From a bacterium (GTDB lineage: Bacteria; Verrucomicrobiota; Kiritimatiellia; UBA8416): a stretch of DNA of 18,701 nt. The stretch spans positions 1 to 18,701 of the forward strand of contig JAIFLS010000003.1 of NCBI GenBank assembly GCA_020048935.1, read 5' to 3'. This document shows, in pieces, positions 1 to 7,842 of the stretch. The notes beneath the pieces are model-generated. The model did no database searches and was not told the DNA's origin. It was given only the letters and a program-made list of their open reading frames with translations. Positions within the stretch are counted from its first letter, which is position 1; each line of letters opens with the position of its first letter. The translations under genes were made by a program, and so were the position numbers.

Positions 1-12
1 TCGTGCCGTCAT
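1..12 (-). CDS. Possible start of a further minus-strand gene (5' end only)
   Basis: Only four codons (Met-Thr-Ala-Arg) lie inside the window. An ATG on the minus strand at 12-10 is preceded by a purine-rich Shine-Dalgarno-like AGGAAGGG about six bases upstream, which is among the better ribosome sites in the window. It lies downstream of mutS in the same direction, across a 139-base gap that holds a candidate promoter. Nothing can be said about the product. The ATG could also be chance. Confidence 0.35.
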
Positions 13-58
13 TCGGATCCCTTCCTGCGAGGAAAAATCAATCAACCGTTAAAAGATC

Positions 59-75
59 CATGGTCACCGACCATG
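59..75 (-). terminator. Small hairpin downstream of mutS, possible weak terminator
   Basis: A 7-bp perfect inverted repeat (CATGGTC, 3-base loop, GACCATG). Read on the minus strand, downstream of mutS, it is followed after GGATC by a run of four T. The stem is short and the T run is offset, so it would be a weak rho-independent terminator at best. It would also fall in the 5' leader of the putative gene starting at base 12 if the promoter at 99-126 is real. Confidence 0.25.
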
Positions 76-98
76 AAGCGGAAATTTACAAAGTGTTA

Positions 99-126
99 AG
101 GATAAAACGCTTTGCCGATTTTGCAA
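99..126 (-). promoter_or_regulatory. Candidate sigma-70-type promoter after mutS
   Basis: On the minus strand TTGCAA (126-121) is separated by 16 bases from TATCCT (104-99), each matching 4 of 6 consensus bases. The stretch is AT-rich compared with its surroundings. It would serve the gene that seems to start at base 12, leaving a leader of about 80 bases. Pattern match only. Confidence 0.25.
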
Positions 127-151
127 CATAAAACCATAGGGAAGCGCCGGC

Positions 152-2614
152 TCACTGGCCGAACAGGTCAAGCTGGGCGGCTTCGGCCATCGGCAGGCGG
201 CCGCTGCGCCGCCGCCTGGCAATCTTCGGCTGCCCCGTGTCAGCCAGTTCGCCCTCCTCGAGATTGGCCAGGATCTCCCGGGCGCGCGCGATCACCCCCT
301 GGGGCATGCCCGCCAGCCGGGCCACCTGGATGCCGTAGCTCTTGTCGGCACCACCCGGCACGATCTTGCGCAGGAAGACGATGGTGTCGTCCTTTTCCCG
401 GACCAGTATGTTGTAGTTGTTCACACCGTCCATGGTCAGCGCCAGATCGGTCAGTTCGTGGTAATGCGTGGCGAAGAGGGTCCTGGCCTTCACCTCCGCG
501 GTGTTGTGGAGATGCTCGGCCACGGCCCAGGCGATGCTGATGCCGTCGAATGTGCTGGTGCCGCGTCCGATCTCGTCGAGCACGATCAGGCTGCGCGGGG
601 TGGCATTGTTCAGGATGTTGGCCGCCTCCTGCATCTCGACCATGAAGGTACTGCGCCCGCGCGCCAGGTCGTCGCTGGCGCCGACGCGCGTGAAGACGCG
701 GTCGACGACGCCGATCTCGGCGGATCCGGCCGGCACGAAGGAGCCCATCTGCGCCATCACCGCCAGCATGGCCACCTGGCGGATATGGCGGCTGCAATCG
801 AGCACGGTATCGTTCGGCACGAACCGCTCGGCATCGGGCATTTGCTCGATCACCGGATGCCGCCCGTCCTTGATCACCAGCCGGTCGCTGTCGTTTATCT
901 CGGGGCGCACGTAGCGCAGAGCCAGCGCCCGCTCGGCCAGCGTGGACAGGACATCCAGCGCGGCCAGTGCGTCGCCCGCGCGCTGAATGGCGGCGGTCTC
1001 GGCGATCACCGCGTCGCGCACCTCGCAGAACAGCTCGTACTCCAGCGCCATGGCACGGTCCTGAGCACCGACGATCTTGCTCTCGTATTCCTTCAGCTCC
1101 GGAGTCACGAACCGCTCCGCATTCACCAGCGTCTGCTTGCGCGAGTAATCCGCCGGTACATTGGCAAGCTGCGCCTTGGAAATCTCGATGTAGTAGCCGA
1201 ATACCTTGTTATGCCGCACCTTGAGCGTCCTGATGCCGGTGCGCTCCTGCTCGGACGCCTGGTATTCCGCCAGCCAGTTGCGACCGCTGGTGGCCGCCTG
1301 CCGCAGTTCATCGAGCACCTCGCGGTAGCCGTCGCGGATGATACCGCCCTCCTTGATGGTCATCGGCGGCTCGGGATGGATCGCCGCGCCGATCTGCTCC
1401 ACCAGTGCCGGCTGCGGCTGGATTTCCGCCGCCAGCCCGGCGAGCAGCGCGCAAGGGTGACCGCCGATCAGGGCACGGATTTCCGGCAGGGCCTCCAGCG
1501 ACTGCCCGATGGCCAGCAGGTCGCGTGCGTTGCCGCTGCCGGTCCCGATCCGGGCGATCAGCCGCGCCAGGTCGCGCACGGGCTCGAACGCCCCGCGTAC
1601 ATCGTGCAGTAAGGCGCGCTCGCGCACCAGGGACTCGACGGCATCCAGGCGCGTGCGGATCGCGTCGCCTTCCGCCAGCGGCCGCAGGATCCAGTCGCGC
1701 AAGGCGCGCGCGCCCATCGGTGTCTTGGTCGTGTCGAGTACGTCCAGCAGGGTCCGCCCGCCGGTGCGCCCCCGGATCGGGATCAGGTCCAGATTGGCGC
1801 AGGTCGCCTCGTCGAGAATCATGAACGAGGAGGCCATCCGGGTCTGGAACCCGCGGACATGGGCGGTCTCGCGCCGCAGTTCCACCCGCACGTAATGCAG
1901 CAGCGCACCGGCACTACAGACCACCCCGGGCAGCCCCTCGCATCCGAAGCCGAGCAGGGAATGCACATCGAAATGCCGCGTCATCAGGTCATGCGCCGCC
2001 TCGTGGCCGAACGTCCAGTCCTCGCAGCGCGTCACCGGCAGTCCCGGCAGTTCCTTGAGCAGGACGTCGAGAGCATCGCCCACCACCACGGATTCGGGAA
2101 TGACGCACTCGCCGGGAGCGTATCGTCGCAGCTCGTCGCCGACCGCCGCCGCATCCGCTAGTTGCTCGCCCCAGAAGGTGCCGGTGGAAAGGTCGATCAT
2201 GGAAAGCCCGTAGGCATTGCCGACGCGGCAGATCCCGGCCAGGTAATTGAACTGCGAGGCGTCCAGCAGGTTGCCCTCGGTCACCGTGCCGGGGGTCACC
2301 ACGCGGGTCACTTCCCGCCGTACCAGGCCCTTGGCCAGGGCGGGGTCCTCCATCTGCTCGCAGATGGCCACCTTCATCCCGGCTCGCATCATGCGGGCCA
2401 GGTAGCCTTCCAGCGCATGATACGGCACACCGCACATCGGCACCCCGTTGCGCCGGGTCAGCGCGATGTCCAGGACCGGGGCCGCCCGCCGGGCATCGTC
2501 GAAGAACATCTCGTAGAAATCGCCCATCCGGAAAAACAGGACGGCCTCCTCCGGCAGTTCGCTCTTGATCTGCCGGTACTGGCGCATCATCGGTGTCAAT
2601 GTCTCTTCCGCCAT
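152..2614 (-). CDS. mutS: DNA mismatch repair protein MutS lacking the Walker A P-loop
   Basis: MutS recognises mispairs and small loops and, using ATP, recruits MutL. This 820-residue protein has the N-terminal mismatch-reading Phe-x-Glu (F33-Y34-E35), the connector, lever and clamp regions, the STFMVEM signature near 655-661, Walker B with D680-E681, and the switch histidine segment ATHYHEL (715-721). It ends with QLDLF (814-818), which fits the beta-clamp-binding consensus. The P-loop that should carry TGPNMxGKST is absent. Residues around 606-612 run straight from DCSR to HIRQVA, about 15-18 residues shorter than the family, with no frameshift. ATP binding should be abolished as written. 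The ATG at 2614 follows a GGAGAGG-type ribosome site, 21 bases after the rsmA stop. Identity is certain; activity is doubtful. Confidence 0.97.
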   Translation of the reverse strand: MAEETLTPMMRQYRQIKSELPEEAVLFFRMGDFYEMFFDDARRAAPVLDIALTRRNGVPMCGVPYHALEGYLARMMRAGMKVAICEQMEDPALAKGLVRREVTRVVTPGTVTEGNLLDASQFNYLAGICRVGNAYGLSMIDLSTGTFWGEQLADAAAVGDELRRYAPGECVIPESVVVGDALDVLLKELPGLPVTRCEDWTFGHEAAHDLMTRHFDVHSLLGFGCEGLPGVVCSAGALLHYVRVELRRETAHVRGFQTRMASSFMILDEATCANLDLIPIRGRTGGRTLLDVLDTTKTPMGARALRDWILRPLAEGDAIRTRLDAVESLVRERALLHDVRGAFEPVRDLARLIARIGTGSGNARDLLAIGQSLEALPEIRALIGGHPCALLAGLAAEIQPQPALVEQIGAAIHPEPPMTIKEGGIIRDGYREVLDELRQAATSGRNWLAEYQASEQERTGIRTLKVRHNKVFGYYIEISKAQLANVPADYSRKQTLVNAERFVTPELKEYESKIVGAQDRAMALEYELFCEVRDAVIAETAAIQRAGDALAALDVLSTLAERALALRYVRPEINDSDRLVIKDGRHPVIEQMPDAERFVPNDTVLDCSRHIRQVAMLAVMAQMGSFVPAGSAEIGVVDRVFTRVGASDDLARGRSTFMVEMQEAANILNNATPRSLIVLDEIGRGTSTFDGISIAWAVAEHLHNTAEVKARTLFATHYHELTDLALTMDGVNNYNILVREKDDTIVFLRKIVPGGADKSYGIQVARLAGMPQGVIARAREILANLEEGELADTGQPKIARRRRSGRLPMAEAAQLDLFGQ

Positions 2615-2635
2615 CCTCGACTCCCGTCCTCTCCT

Positions 2636-3490
2636 TCACCGCGCCAGCGCGCACCAGGCCTCCACCGGCAGGTTCTCCGGCCGCACGCTGTCATCGAGCC
2701 CGGCGGCGGCCAGCCGCGCACGGCAGTCGTCAGCGTCCAGATTGAGCGAGCCGGGGGCTTTCGTCAACAGCGAAACCAGTTGCTTGCGACGATGCTGGAA
2801 CGCGTAACGCGTCAACGCGTAGAAGCGCGGCAGCGCGGCGGCTTCCAGCAGGGGCTGCGACCGGCGACGCAGCGTGACGATCGCCGACCGGATCGTCGGA
2901 CGCGGCCAGAAGCAGGTCGGGCTGACGATCTTCACGAGACGAACCTCGCAGTGCAACTGGCTCCAGAGTCCAAGCAACCCGTAGGCCTTGGTGCCGGGAG
3001 CGGCCGTCAACCGCTCGGCCACCTCGAGCTGCACCGTCACCGTCAGCGCCTGTGGCGGGAACTCCGCGCAAATCAAATCGAGCATGATGCGGCTTCCGGG
3101 ATTGTAGGGGAGATTCGAGACCAGGCTGCCGAGCGCCTTTTCCCGCACCAGCGGCACGGCCAGATCCAGCGCGTCGCCCTCGATCAGATCGAGACCCGGC
3201 TCGCCGCCGAACGACTCCTGAAGCAGCGCGAAAAGCCGGCGGTCCTTCTCAATGGCCGTGACATGCACCCCGCGCTCCAGCAGCGCCGCCGTCACCACGC
3301 CCATGCCCGGCCCGACCTCCAGAACGCGATCGCCGGCACGAACCCCGGACGCCTCCACCAGGATATCCAGGATGTTGCCATCCACCAGGAAATTCTGGCC
3401 GAGGGCGCGACTGGGATGGAAGCCGCAACGATCGGCCAGTGCCCGGACTTCCGAGAGCCGCGTAAGCTGAATTCGTTCACCATTTCCCAT
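2636..3490 (-). CDS. rsmA: 16S rRNA adenine-N6 dimethyltransferase RsmA (KsgA)
   Basis: RsmA uses S-adenosylmethionine to dimethylate two adjacent adenines in the 3'-terminal hairpin of 16S rRNA during late 30S assembly. The 284-residue protein shows the family's ordered motifs: ALGQNFLVD (29-37), the SAM-binding loop EVGPGMG (58-64), an acidic EKD at the end of the second strand (81-83), the catalytic NLPYN (126-130), and the C-terminal helical part with a HRRKQL segment. The length is normal. It sits 15 bases after the surA-like stop and 21 bases before mutS, so the three genes are probably one transcript. In enterobacteria surA and rsmA also share an operon (with pdxA between), which supports both assignments. 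Confidence 0.95.
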   Translation of the reverse strand: MGNGERIQLTRLSEVRALADRCGFHPSRALGQNFLVDGNILDILVEASGVRAGDRVLEVGPGMGVVTAALLERGVHVTAIEKDRRLFALLQESFGGEPGLDLIEGDALDLAVPLVREKALGSLVSNLPYNPGSRIMLDLICAEFPPQALTVTVQLEVAERLTAAPGTKAYGLLGLWSQLHCEVRLVKIVSPTCFWPRPTIRSAIVTLRRRSQPLLEAAALPRFYALTRYAFQHRRKQLVSLLTKAPGSLNLDADDCRARLAAAGLDDSVRPENLPVEAWCALAR

Positions 3491-3505
3491 ACTATGCCAT
3501 CGCCA

Positions 3506-4495
3506 TCAGAATGGCTTTTCTTCCAGGACCCGTACAAACGCATCGCGCCGCAACTGCACGATCCATTCATCGTAAAGCCGCTTTTCCAATTCCGAACGTA
3601 ATTCTTGCTCGATATCCGCATAGGCATCCTCAAACGTGCGACGGGCCGCCTCGCGGCGCCCCCCCACTTTGACAAGGGCGTAGTGCGGCCCGATCTCGAC
3701 GGGGTCCTTGACCACGCCGATCTCCGCCTGCATGACCAGATCGCGCAGCTCGGGCCGCAGCATATCGGGCTCGACCCAGTCACGCATGCCGCCGCTCGCG
3801 GCCAGCGTGTCCTCCGAGAAGCGCTTGGCGACCTCGGCAAAATCCTGCCCTGCGGCCAGTGCGGCCTGGACCTCGGCCAGCTTCGCCTTCTGCGCGAGGC
3901 GCCCGGCGTCATCCTCCCCGATGCCGATCACGATCATGCTGAACATCACCGCTGGCGGGGTTTCCTGCTTCTCCGGAGCCTTGTCGAAGCGTTCGCGTAC
4001 CGCCAGTGGCGAGACCCGCACCTGGCTGTCCACGCGGAGATTGCGCATCGCGCCCACCACGATCTGCTCGCGGATCTGCTCGCGCCAGGCGCTCTCGCTA
4101 TGCCCTTCTTCCGCCAACGCCCCGAGAAAGGCCATGCGGTCATTCTGGAACATGTCGCGGATCACGTTCTGCACCCGCTCCTCGATCATCTCATCCGGGA
4201 TCTTGATCAGCTTCTGATCGGCATAGGCGTCCAGCATCATTTTGCGGTTGATCAACTCGCCGAGGGTTTTCAGGTAAAGCGAGTTCGCTTCCTCGCCACC
4301 CTGCCGCTGCCGCTGAGCCACCATCTGCTGCAAAGTGCGCGAGGCACCCAGCACATCGCTATAGGTGATCACATGGGCATTGACGTAGGCGGCCACACCG
4401 TCCACGCGCACCGTCTCGTCCTTGGCGTCCCCCGCCCACGCCACCTGTGCAGCCAGGCATCCGGCCAAAAGCCCTGCCACCATCGTTGTCTTCAT
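3506..4495 (-). CDS. SurA-like periplasmic chaperone / parvulin-type peptidyl-prolyl isomerase
   Basis: Predicted periplasmic chaperone of outer-membrane protein folding. Residues 1-21 form a signal peptide ending Ala-Trp-Ala, followed by a SurA-type N-terminal helical region (about 32-170) starting with a VAAYVNAHVITYSDV-like segment. One parvulin (rotamase) domain follows at about 185-285, recognisable from SMIVIGIG, the repeated Ala-rich helix, FAEVAKRFSED and GGMRDWVE. A short C-terminal helix closes it. At 329 residues it has one parvulin domain instead of the two in E. coli SurA (428 residues), which is common outside the proteobacteria. AGGAG precedes the ATG by six bases. It heads the surA-like, rsmA, mutS series. 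It might be called PpiC-like rather than a true SurA orthologue. Confidence 0.85.
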   Translation of the reverse strand: MKTTMVAGLLAGCLAAQVAWAGDAKDETVRVDGVAAYVNAHVITYSDVLGASRTLQQMVAQRQRQGGEEANSLYLKTLGELINRKMMLDAYADQKLIKIPDEMIEERVQNVIRDMFQNDRMAFLGALAEEGHSESAWREQIREQIVVGAMRNLRVDSQVRVSPLAVRERFDKAPEKQETPPAVMFSMIVIGIGEDDAGRLAQKAKLAEVQAALAAGQDFAEVAKRFSEDTLAASGGMRDWVEPDMLRPELRDLVMQAEIGVVKDPVEIGPHYALVKVGGRREAARRTFEDAYADIEQELRSELEKRLYDEWIVQLRRDAFVRVLEEKPF

Positions 4496-4568
4496 TCATG
4501 CTCCTGTCGTTCGCACATACTGACACGCTTTCTCTCTAACATCCCATCACGCAGGCTTACAACGCCAC

Positions 4569-4588
4569 GGACGGGGTGGAACCCGTCC
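4569..4588. repeat. Intergenic palindrome GGACGGG / CCCGTCC
   Basis: A 7-bp perfect inverted repeat with a 6-base loop, eight bases beyond the malic enzyme stop codon. It could terminate malic enzyme transcription, but no T run follows on the minus strand. It shares GGAC...GTCC ends and a GTCCNNCC right flank with the two palindromes near 13206 and 13289, so it may belong to a dispersed family of palindromic elements. Confidence 0.5.
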
Positions 4589-4596
4589 CTCCCGGA

Positions 4597-5889
4597 TCAC
4601 CGCCGCGCATTGTGCTCGACCAGCGCCTGCCGCAGCACCGCTGCGTTTTTCCCCGGCGCGGCGGCCCCGCTGGCCACGGCCGCCTCTGCCACGGCGGCGG
4701 ACACCTCGACAAAAAGCCGCCGGTCAAACGGCTTCGGAATGATGTATCCCCTGCTGAACTGTAGGGTCTCATGCGGATAGAATGCCTTGACATCATCAGG
4801 AACCGGCAGGCGCGCCACGGTCGCCAGCGCATCGGACGCGGCGATCTTCATGGCCATGTTGATCGTGCGTGCACCGGCATCCAGCGCCCCGCGGAACAGG
4901 AACGGGAAGCCAAGCACGTTGTTGATCTGGTTCGGGTAGTCGGACCGCCCGGTCGCCATCACATACGGCGCATCACCCATCGCGTCAGCCACCACCTTCG
5001 GGTCGATCTCGGGCACCGGATTGGCCATGGCGAACACCGCCGGAAAAGAGGCCATGGACTTCACGTCCGCGCCCGCGATGCAGTTGGCCGCCGATACACC
5101 AACAAACACATGCGCCCCGCGCATGGCCTCGCCAACCGTGCGTGCCGTTGTCTCTGCCGCATGTTCCAGCTTCTTGCCGCTCAAGCCCGCGCGCGAACGA
5201 CTGATCACGCCGCGCGAATCGCAAAGCACGACCTGACCCACCCCGGCCGCCTTGAGCATCTCGGCAATCCGGATGCCGGCGGCACCGGCGCCATTAACCA
5301 CGACCCGCAGCTCATCCATGCTCCGCTCGCACAGCCGGCAGTAGTTTGTCACCCCCGCCAGCGTGATCACCGCCGTCCCCCATTGGTCGTCATGGAACAC
5401 CGGAATATCAAGCATCGCGTCCAGCCGGTCCTCGATCTCGAAGCAGGCCGGGGCGGCAATATCCTCGAGATTGATACCGCCGTACATCGGGGCCATGGCC
5501 GCCACGGCATCGATGACCCGCTGCGGATCGGTCGGTCCGGTGTTGGCACCACCCTGCCGGCAGTGGTTCAACGGCACCGGCCAGCCATCGACATCGCCGA
5601 ACTTCTTGAACAGCACAGCCTTGCCCTCCATGACGGGGATGCTGGCACTGGCACCCAGATCTCCCAGTCCCAGGATCGCCGTGCCATCGCTCACCACCGC
5701 CACCAGGTTGCGCTTGGCCGTCAGGCGGAAGACTTCCGCCGGATCCGCCGCGATCGCCTTGACCGCATCGGCCACGCCGGGCGTATAGGCCAGGCACAAG
5801 TCCCGCACACTTTGCAGCGGGCGCGTGCAACGCATCCCAATCTTGCCGCCTAGGTGATAGCTGAAAACATCGTCCGTCGTGATCTTCAT
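4597..5889 (-). CDS. Malic enzyme (NAD(P)-dependent malate dehydrogenase, decarboxylating)
   Basis: Oxidatively decarboxylates malate to pyruvate and CO2 with reduction of NAD(P), linking the TCA cycle to pyruvate. The 430-residue protein has YTPGVA (35-40, catalytic Tyr), SDGTAILGLGDLG (67-79), MEGK (87-90, catalytic Lys), the metal-binding pair E142-D143 in NLEDIAAP, HDDQ (166-169), and a Rossmann motif GAGAAG (200-205). It is a short bacterial form without a fused phosphotransacetylase domain. HDDQ is followed by Trp170 where the family usually has His. The open frame extends upstream to 6054, but ATG 5889 is preferred because AAGGA precedes it and the family N-terminus begins there. It diverges from the kinase gene. 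Cofactor preference cannot be read from sequence. Confidence 0.93.
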   Translation of the reverse strand: MKITTDDVFSYHLGGKIGMRCTRPLQSVRDLCLAYTPGVADAVKAIAADPAEVFRLTAKRNLVAVVSDGTAILGLGDLGASASIPVMEGKAVLFKKFGDVDGWPVPLNHCRQGGANTGPTDPQRVIDAVAAMAPMYGGINLEDIAAPACFEIEDRLDAMLDIPVFHDDQWGTAVITLAGVTNYCRLCERSMDELRVVVNGAGAAGIRIAEMLKAAGVGQVVLCDSRGVISRSRAGLSGKKLEHAAETTARTVGEAMRGAHVFVGVSAANCIAGADVKSMASFPAVFAMANPVPEIDPKVVADAMGDAPYVMATGRSDYPNQINNVLGFPFLFRGALDAGARTINMAMKIAASDALATVARLPVPDDVKAFYPHETLQFSRGYIIPKPFDRRLFVEVSAAVAEAAVASGAAAPGKNAAVLRQALVEHNARR

Positions 5890-6006
5890 ATACGATTCCT
5901 TCCAGAAAATGAGGATTTCCAGAGCCGATAAAGAAGGGTACTTTAACAGAATCGCACGAAGATGCAATCCCTGCGACATCCCTGCGAATTCGTTATCGAC
6001 CCGCCC

Positions 6007-6035
6007 TTGGCAATCCGTTAATCTGACCATCAAAT
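6007..6035 (+). promoter_or_regulatory. Candidate sigma-70-type promoter for the kinase-uvrC pair
   Basis: TTGGCA (6007-6012, 5 of 6 consensus bases), a 17-base spacer and TCAAAT (6030-6035, 4 of 6). Transcription would begin near 6042, downstream of the first in-frame ATG at 6034. That argues for a kinase start further in, such as 6094. Pattern match only. Confidence 0.35.
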
Positions 6036-6093
6036 GAACTCGACCCCTTGTCATTTAAAGACGTATTCCGTACGGCCAATCCTCTGCAGTAGA

Positions 6094-7842
6094 ATGCTCG
6101 GGATTGCCATCTCCGCCAGCATGACCACGCCAGCCGCCCTGGCCGCCCCCGCGTCCGCGCTTCCCGCTGCCGGCGACAATCCCGCCCCCCTGTTCGCCCT
6201 GGCCGCCATTATCGCCATCCTTTTTTTCACCCTGCTGAACCGGCAACTGAAGATCAAGCGCCTTCGCCAGGATCTGGATACACTCGAGAACGAGCACCGC
6301 AAGATGCTGGACGATTTGCAGCGTTTCACGGCGATCACGAACCAGGCGAGCGAGGCGATCATGATCACCGACGCACAAAGCCGGATCGTCTACATCAATC
6401 CCGCCTTTACCTCACTGACAGGCTACACACGCCACGATGTCCAGGGCCAGACGCCCCGCCTGCTGCGCACGGACCGCCACGACGAGAAATTCTACCAGGA
6501 CATGCGCGAGACACTGCGCACGAAGCATCTCTGGAAAGGCACATTCACAAACCGGTGCAAGGATGGCACCACAGTGGAGCTCGAAACCGTCATCACCGCC
6601 GTCTTCGATGGCCAGGGGCAGCTTTCGAGTTTCGTTTCCGCAGCCCGTGACGTCACCCATGAGCACCAGCTGGAGATGCAGCTTCGCAATGCCCAGAAAA
6701 TGGAGGCGCTCGGTACGCTGGCAGGTGGCATCGCCCACGATTTCAACAACATTCTCAGTGCCATCATCGGCTATACGGAGCTCGGCCTGATGGACACCCC
6801 CGAGGACTCGCTCGTCCATGACCACTTCAAGCAGGTGCTGAAGGCCGCCCGGCGGGCGGCTGATCTCGTGTCGCAGATCCTCACCTTCAGCCGGCGCAAT
6901 GCCCGCGAGCGCCAGCCGCTGCTGCTGGGGCCGATCATCGACGAGGCGCTCAAGCTGCTTCGCGGCACGCTGCCGACCACGGTCGAGATCCGCAAGGCTC
7001 TGGCAGAGGACATGCCGCCCATCATGGCCGACACCGCCCAGATGCACCAGATCATCATGAACCTGTGTACAAACGCCAACCAAGCCATGAGCGAACACGG
7101 AGGCGTGCTGGAAGTCGGACTCCGCCCGGTTTCGATCACCTCCGTCCGCACCGCTTGGCAATCCACCCTGAAACCAGGGAATTATGCCGAACTGACCGTG
7201 GCGGATACCGGTCACGGGATGACCCCCGAAACCATGGCACGGATCTTCGATCCGTATTTCACCACCAGGCACGGCGGCGACGGCACCGGGCTCGGCCTGG
7301 CAACGGTCCACGGGATCGTCTCGCTTTACGAGGGCGCCATCCATGTGGATAGCACCCCGGGAGCCGGGACCCGGTTCACCATCCTGCTCCCGGTATGCCC
7401 CGCGGACGCCGTCATCCCCGGATTCCCTGAAGAACAGCGAATGCTACAGCACGGCAACCAGGCCCGCATCCTCGTCGTGGATGACGAGGAGTCGATCGCC
7501 AAGATGATCGAGACCACACTGACCTGGCTTGGTTACCGGGTCGAGGCGTTCACCTCCAGCGTCAAGGCTTACGAAGCATTCAAGAGCGCCCCGGCCAAGT
7601 ACGACGCCGTCGTCACCGACCAGACCATGCCGAACTTGCCGGGGGCGGAACTGGCAAGGCTGCTGCTCGCCATCCGCCCGGAGATTCCCGTCATCCTTTG
7701 TTCCGGATACAGCGCATCCATCGATGCCAACAGAGCCAAGGCAATCGGGATCCGCGAGTTTGTGATGAAACCCATCGCCGGGCGTGCCCTGGCGGCTGTG
7801 CTGCAGAAACACATCCAAAACGTATCCGATGCAACTTCCTGA
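6094..7842 (+). CDS. PAS-domain hybrid sensor histidine kinase with C-terminal receiver
   Basis: Predicted membrane-bound two-component sensor. Counting from ATG 6094 (582 residues): a hydrophobic Ala-rich N-terminus and one membrane helix at about 33-48, a short coiled-coil linker, a PAS domain (about 77-193), a HisKA domain with H box GGIAHDFNNIL (phosphoacceptor His215), an HATPase with N box IMNLCTNANQAM, G1 VADTGHGM, F box IFDPYFTT and G2 GDGTGLGLA, then a receiver domain from about 457 with DD at 463-464 and phosphoacceptor Asp509 in VVTDQTMP. All catalytic residues are present. There is almost no periplasmic loop, so the PAS domain is the likely sensor. The start is uncertain: 6034, 6094 and 6121 are possible and none has a clear ribosome site. 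The 3' end overlaps uvrC by 14 bases. No separate DNA-binding partner regulator is in view. Confidence 0.9.
   Translation: MLGIAISASMTTPAALAAPASALPAAGDNPAPLFALAAIIAILFFTLLNRQLKIKRLRQDLDTLENEHRKMLDDLQRFTAITNQASEAIMITDAQSRIVYINPAFTSLTGYTRHDVQGQTPRLLRTDRHDEKFYQDMRETLRTKHLWKGTFTNRCKDGTTVELETVITAVFDGQGQLSSFVSAARDVTHEHQLEMQLRNAQKMEALGTLAGGIAHDFNNILSAIIGYTELGLMDTPEDSLVHDHFKQVLKAARRAADLVSQILTFSRRNARERQPLLLGPIIDEALKLLRGTLPTTVEIRKALAEDMPPIMADTAQMHQIIMNLCTNANQAMSEHGGVLEVGLRPVSITSVRTAWQSTLKPGNYAELTVADTGHGMTPETMARIFDPYFTTRHGGDGTGLGLATVHGIVSLYEGAIHVDSTPGAGTRFTILLPVCPADAVIPGFPEEQRMLQHGNQARILVVDDEESIAKMIETTLTWLGYRVEAFTSSVKAYEAFKSAPAKYDAVVTDQTMPNLPGAELARLLLAIRPEIPVILCSGYSASIDANRAKAIGIREFVMKPIAGRALAAVLQKHIQNVSDATS

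Noticed and set aside
458..1612. Long plus-strand open frame opposite mutS, and similar long frames opposite rsmA, malic enzyme and the caspase gene
   Set aside because: Translations are rich in Arg, Pro and His with no motifs, as expected for antisense frames in GC-rich DNA, and each overlaps a gene with clear family motifs.
5890..6054. Upstream extension of the malic enzyme frame by 55 codons
   Set aside because: The extension has no family similarity, whereas ATG 5889 has AAGGA in front and begins the recognisable N-terminus.
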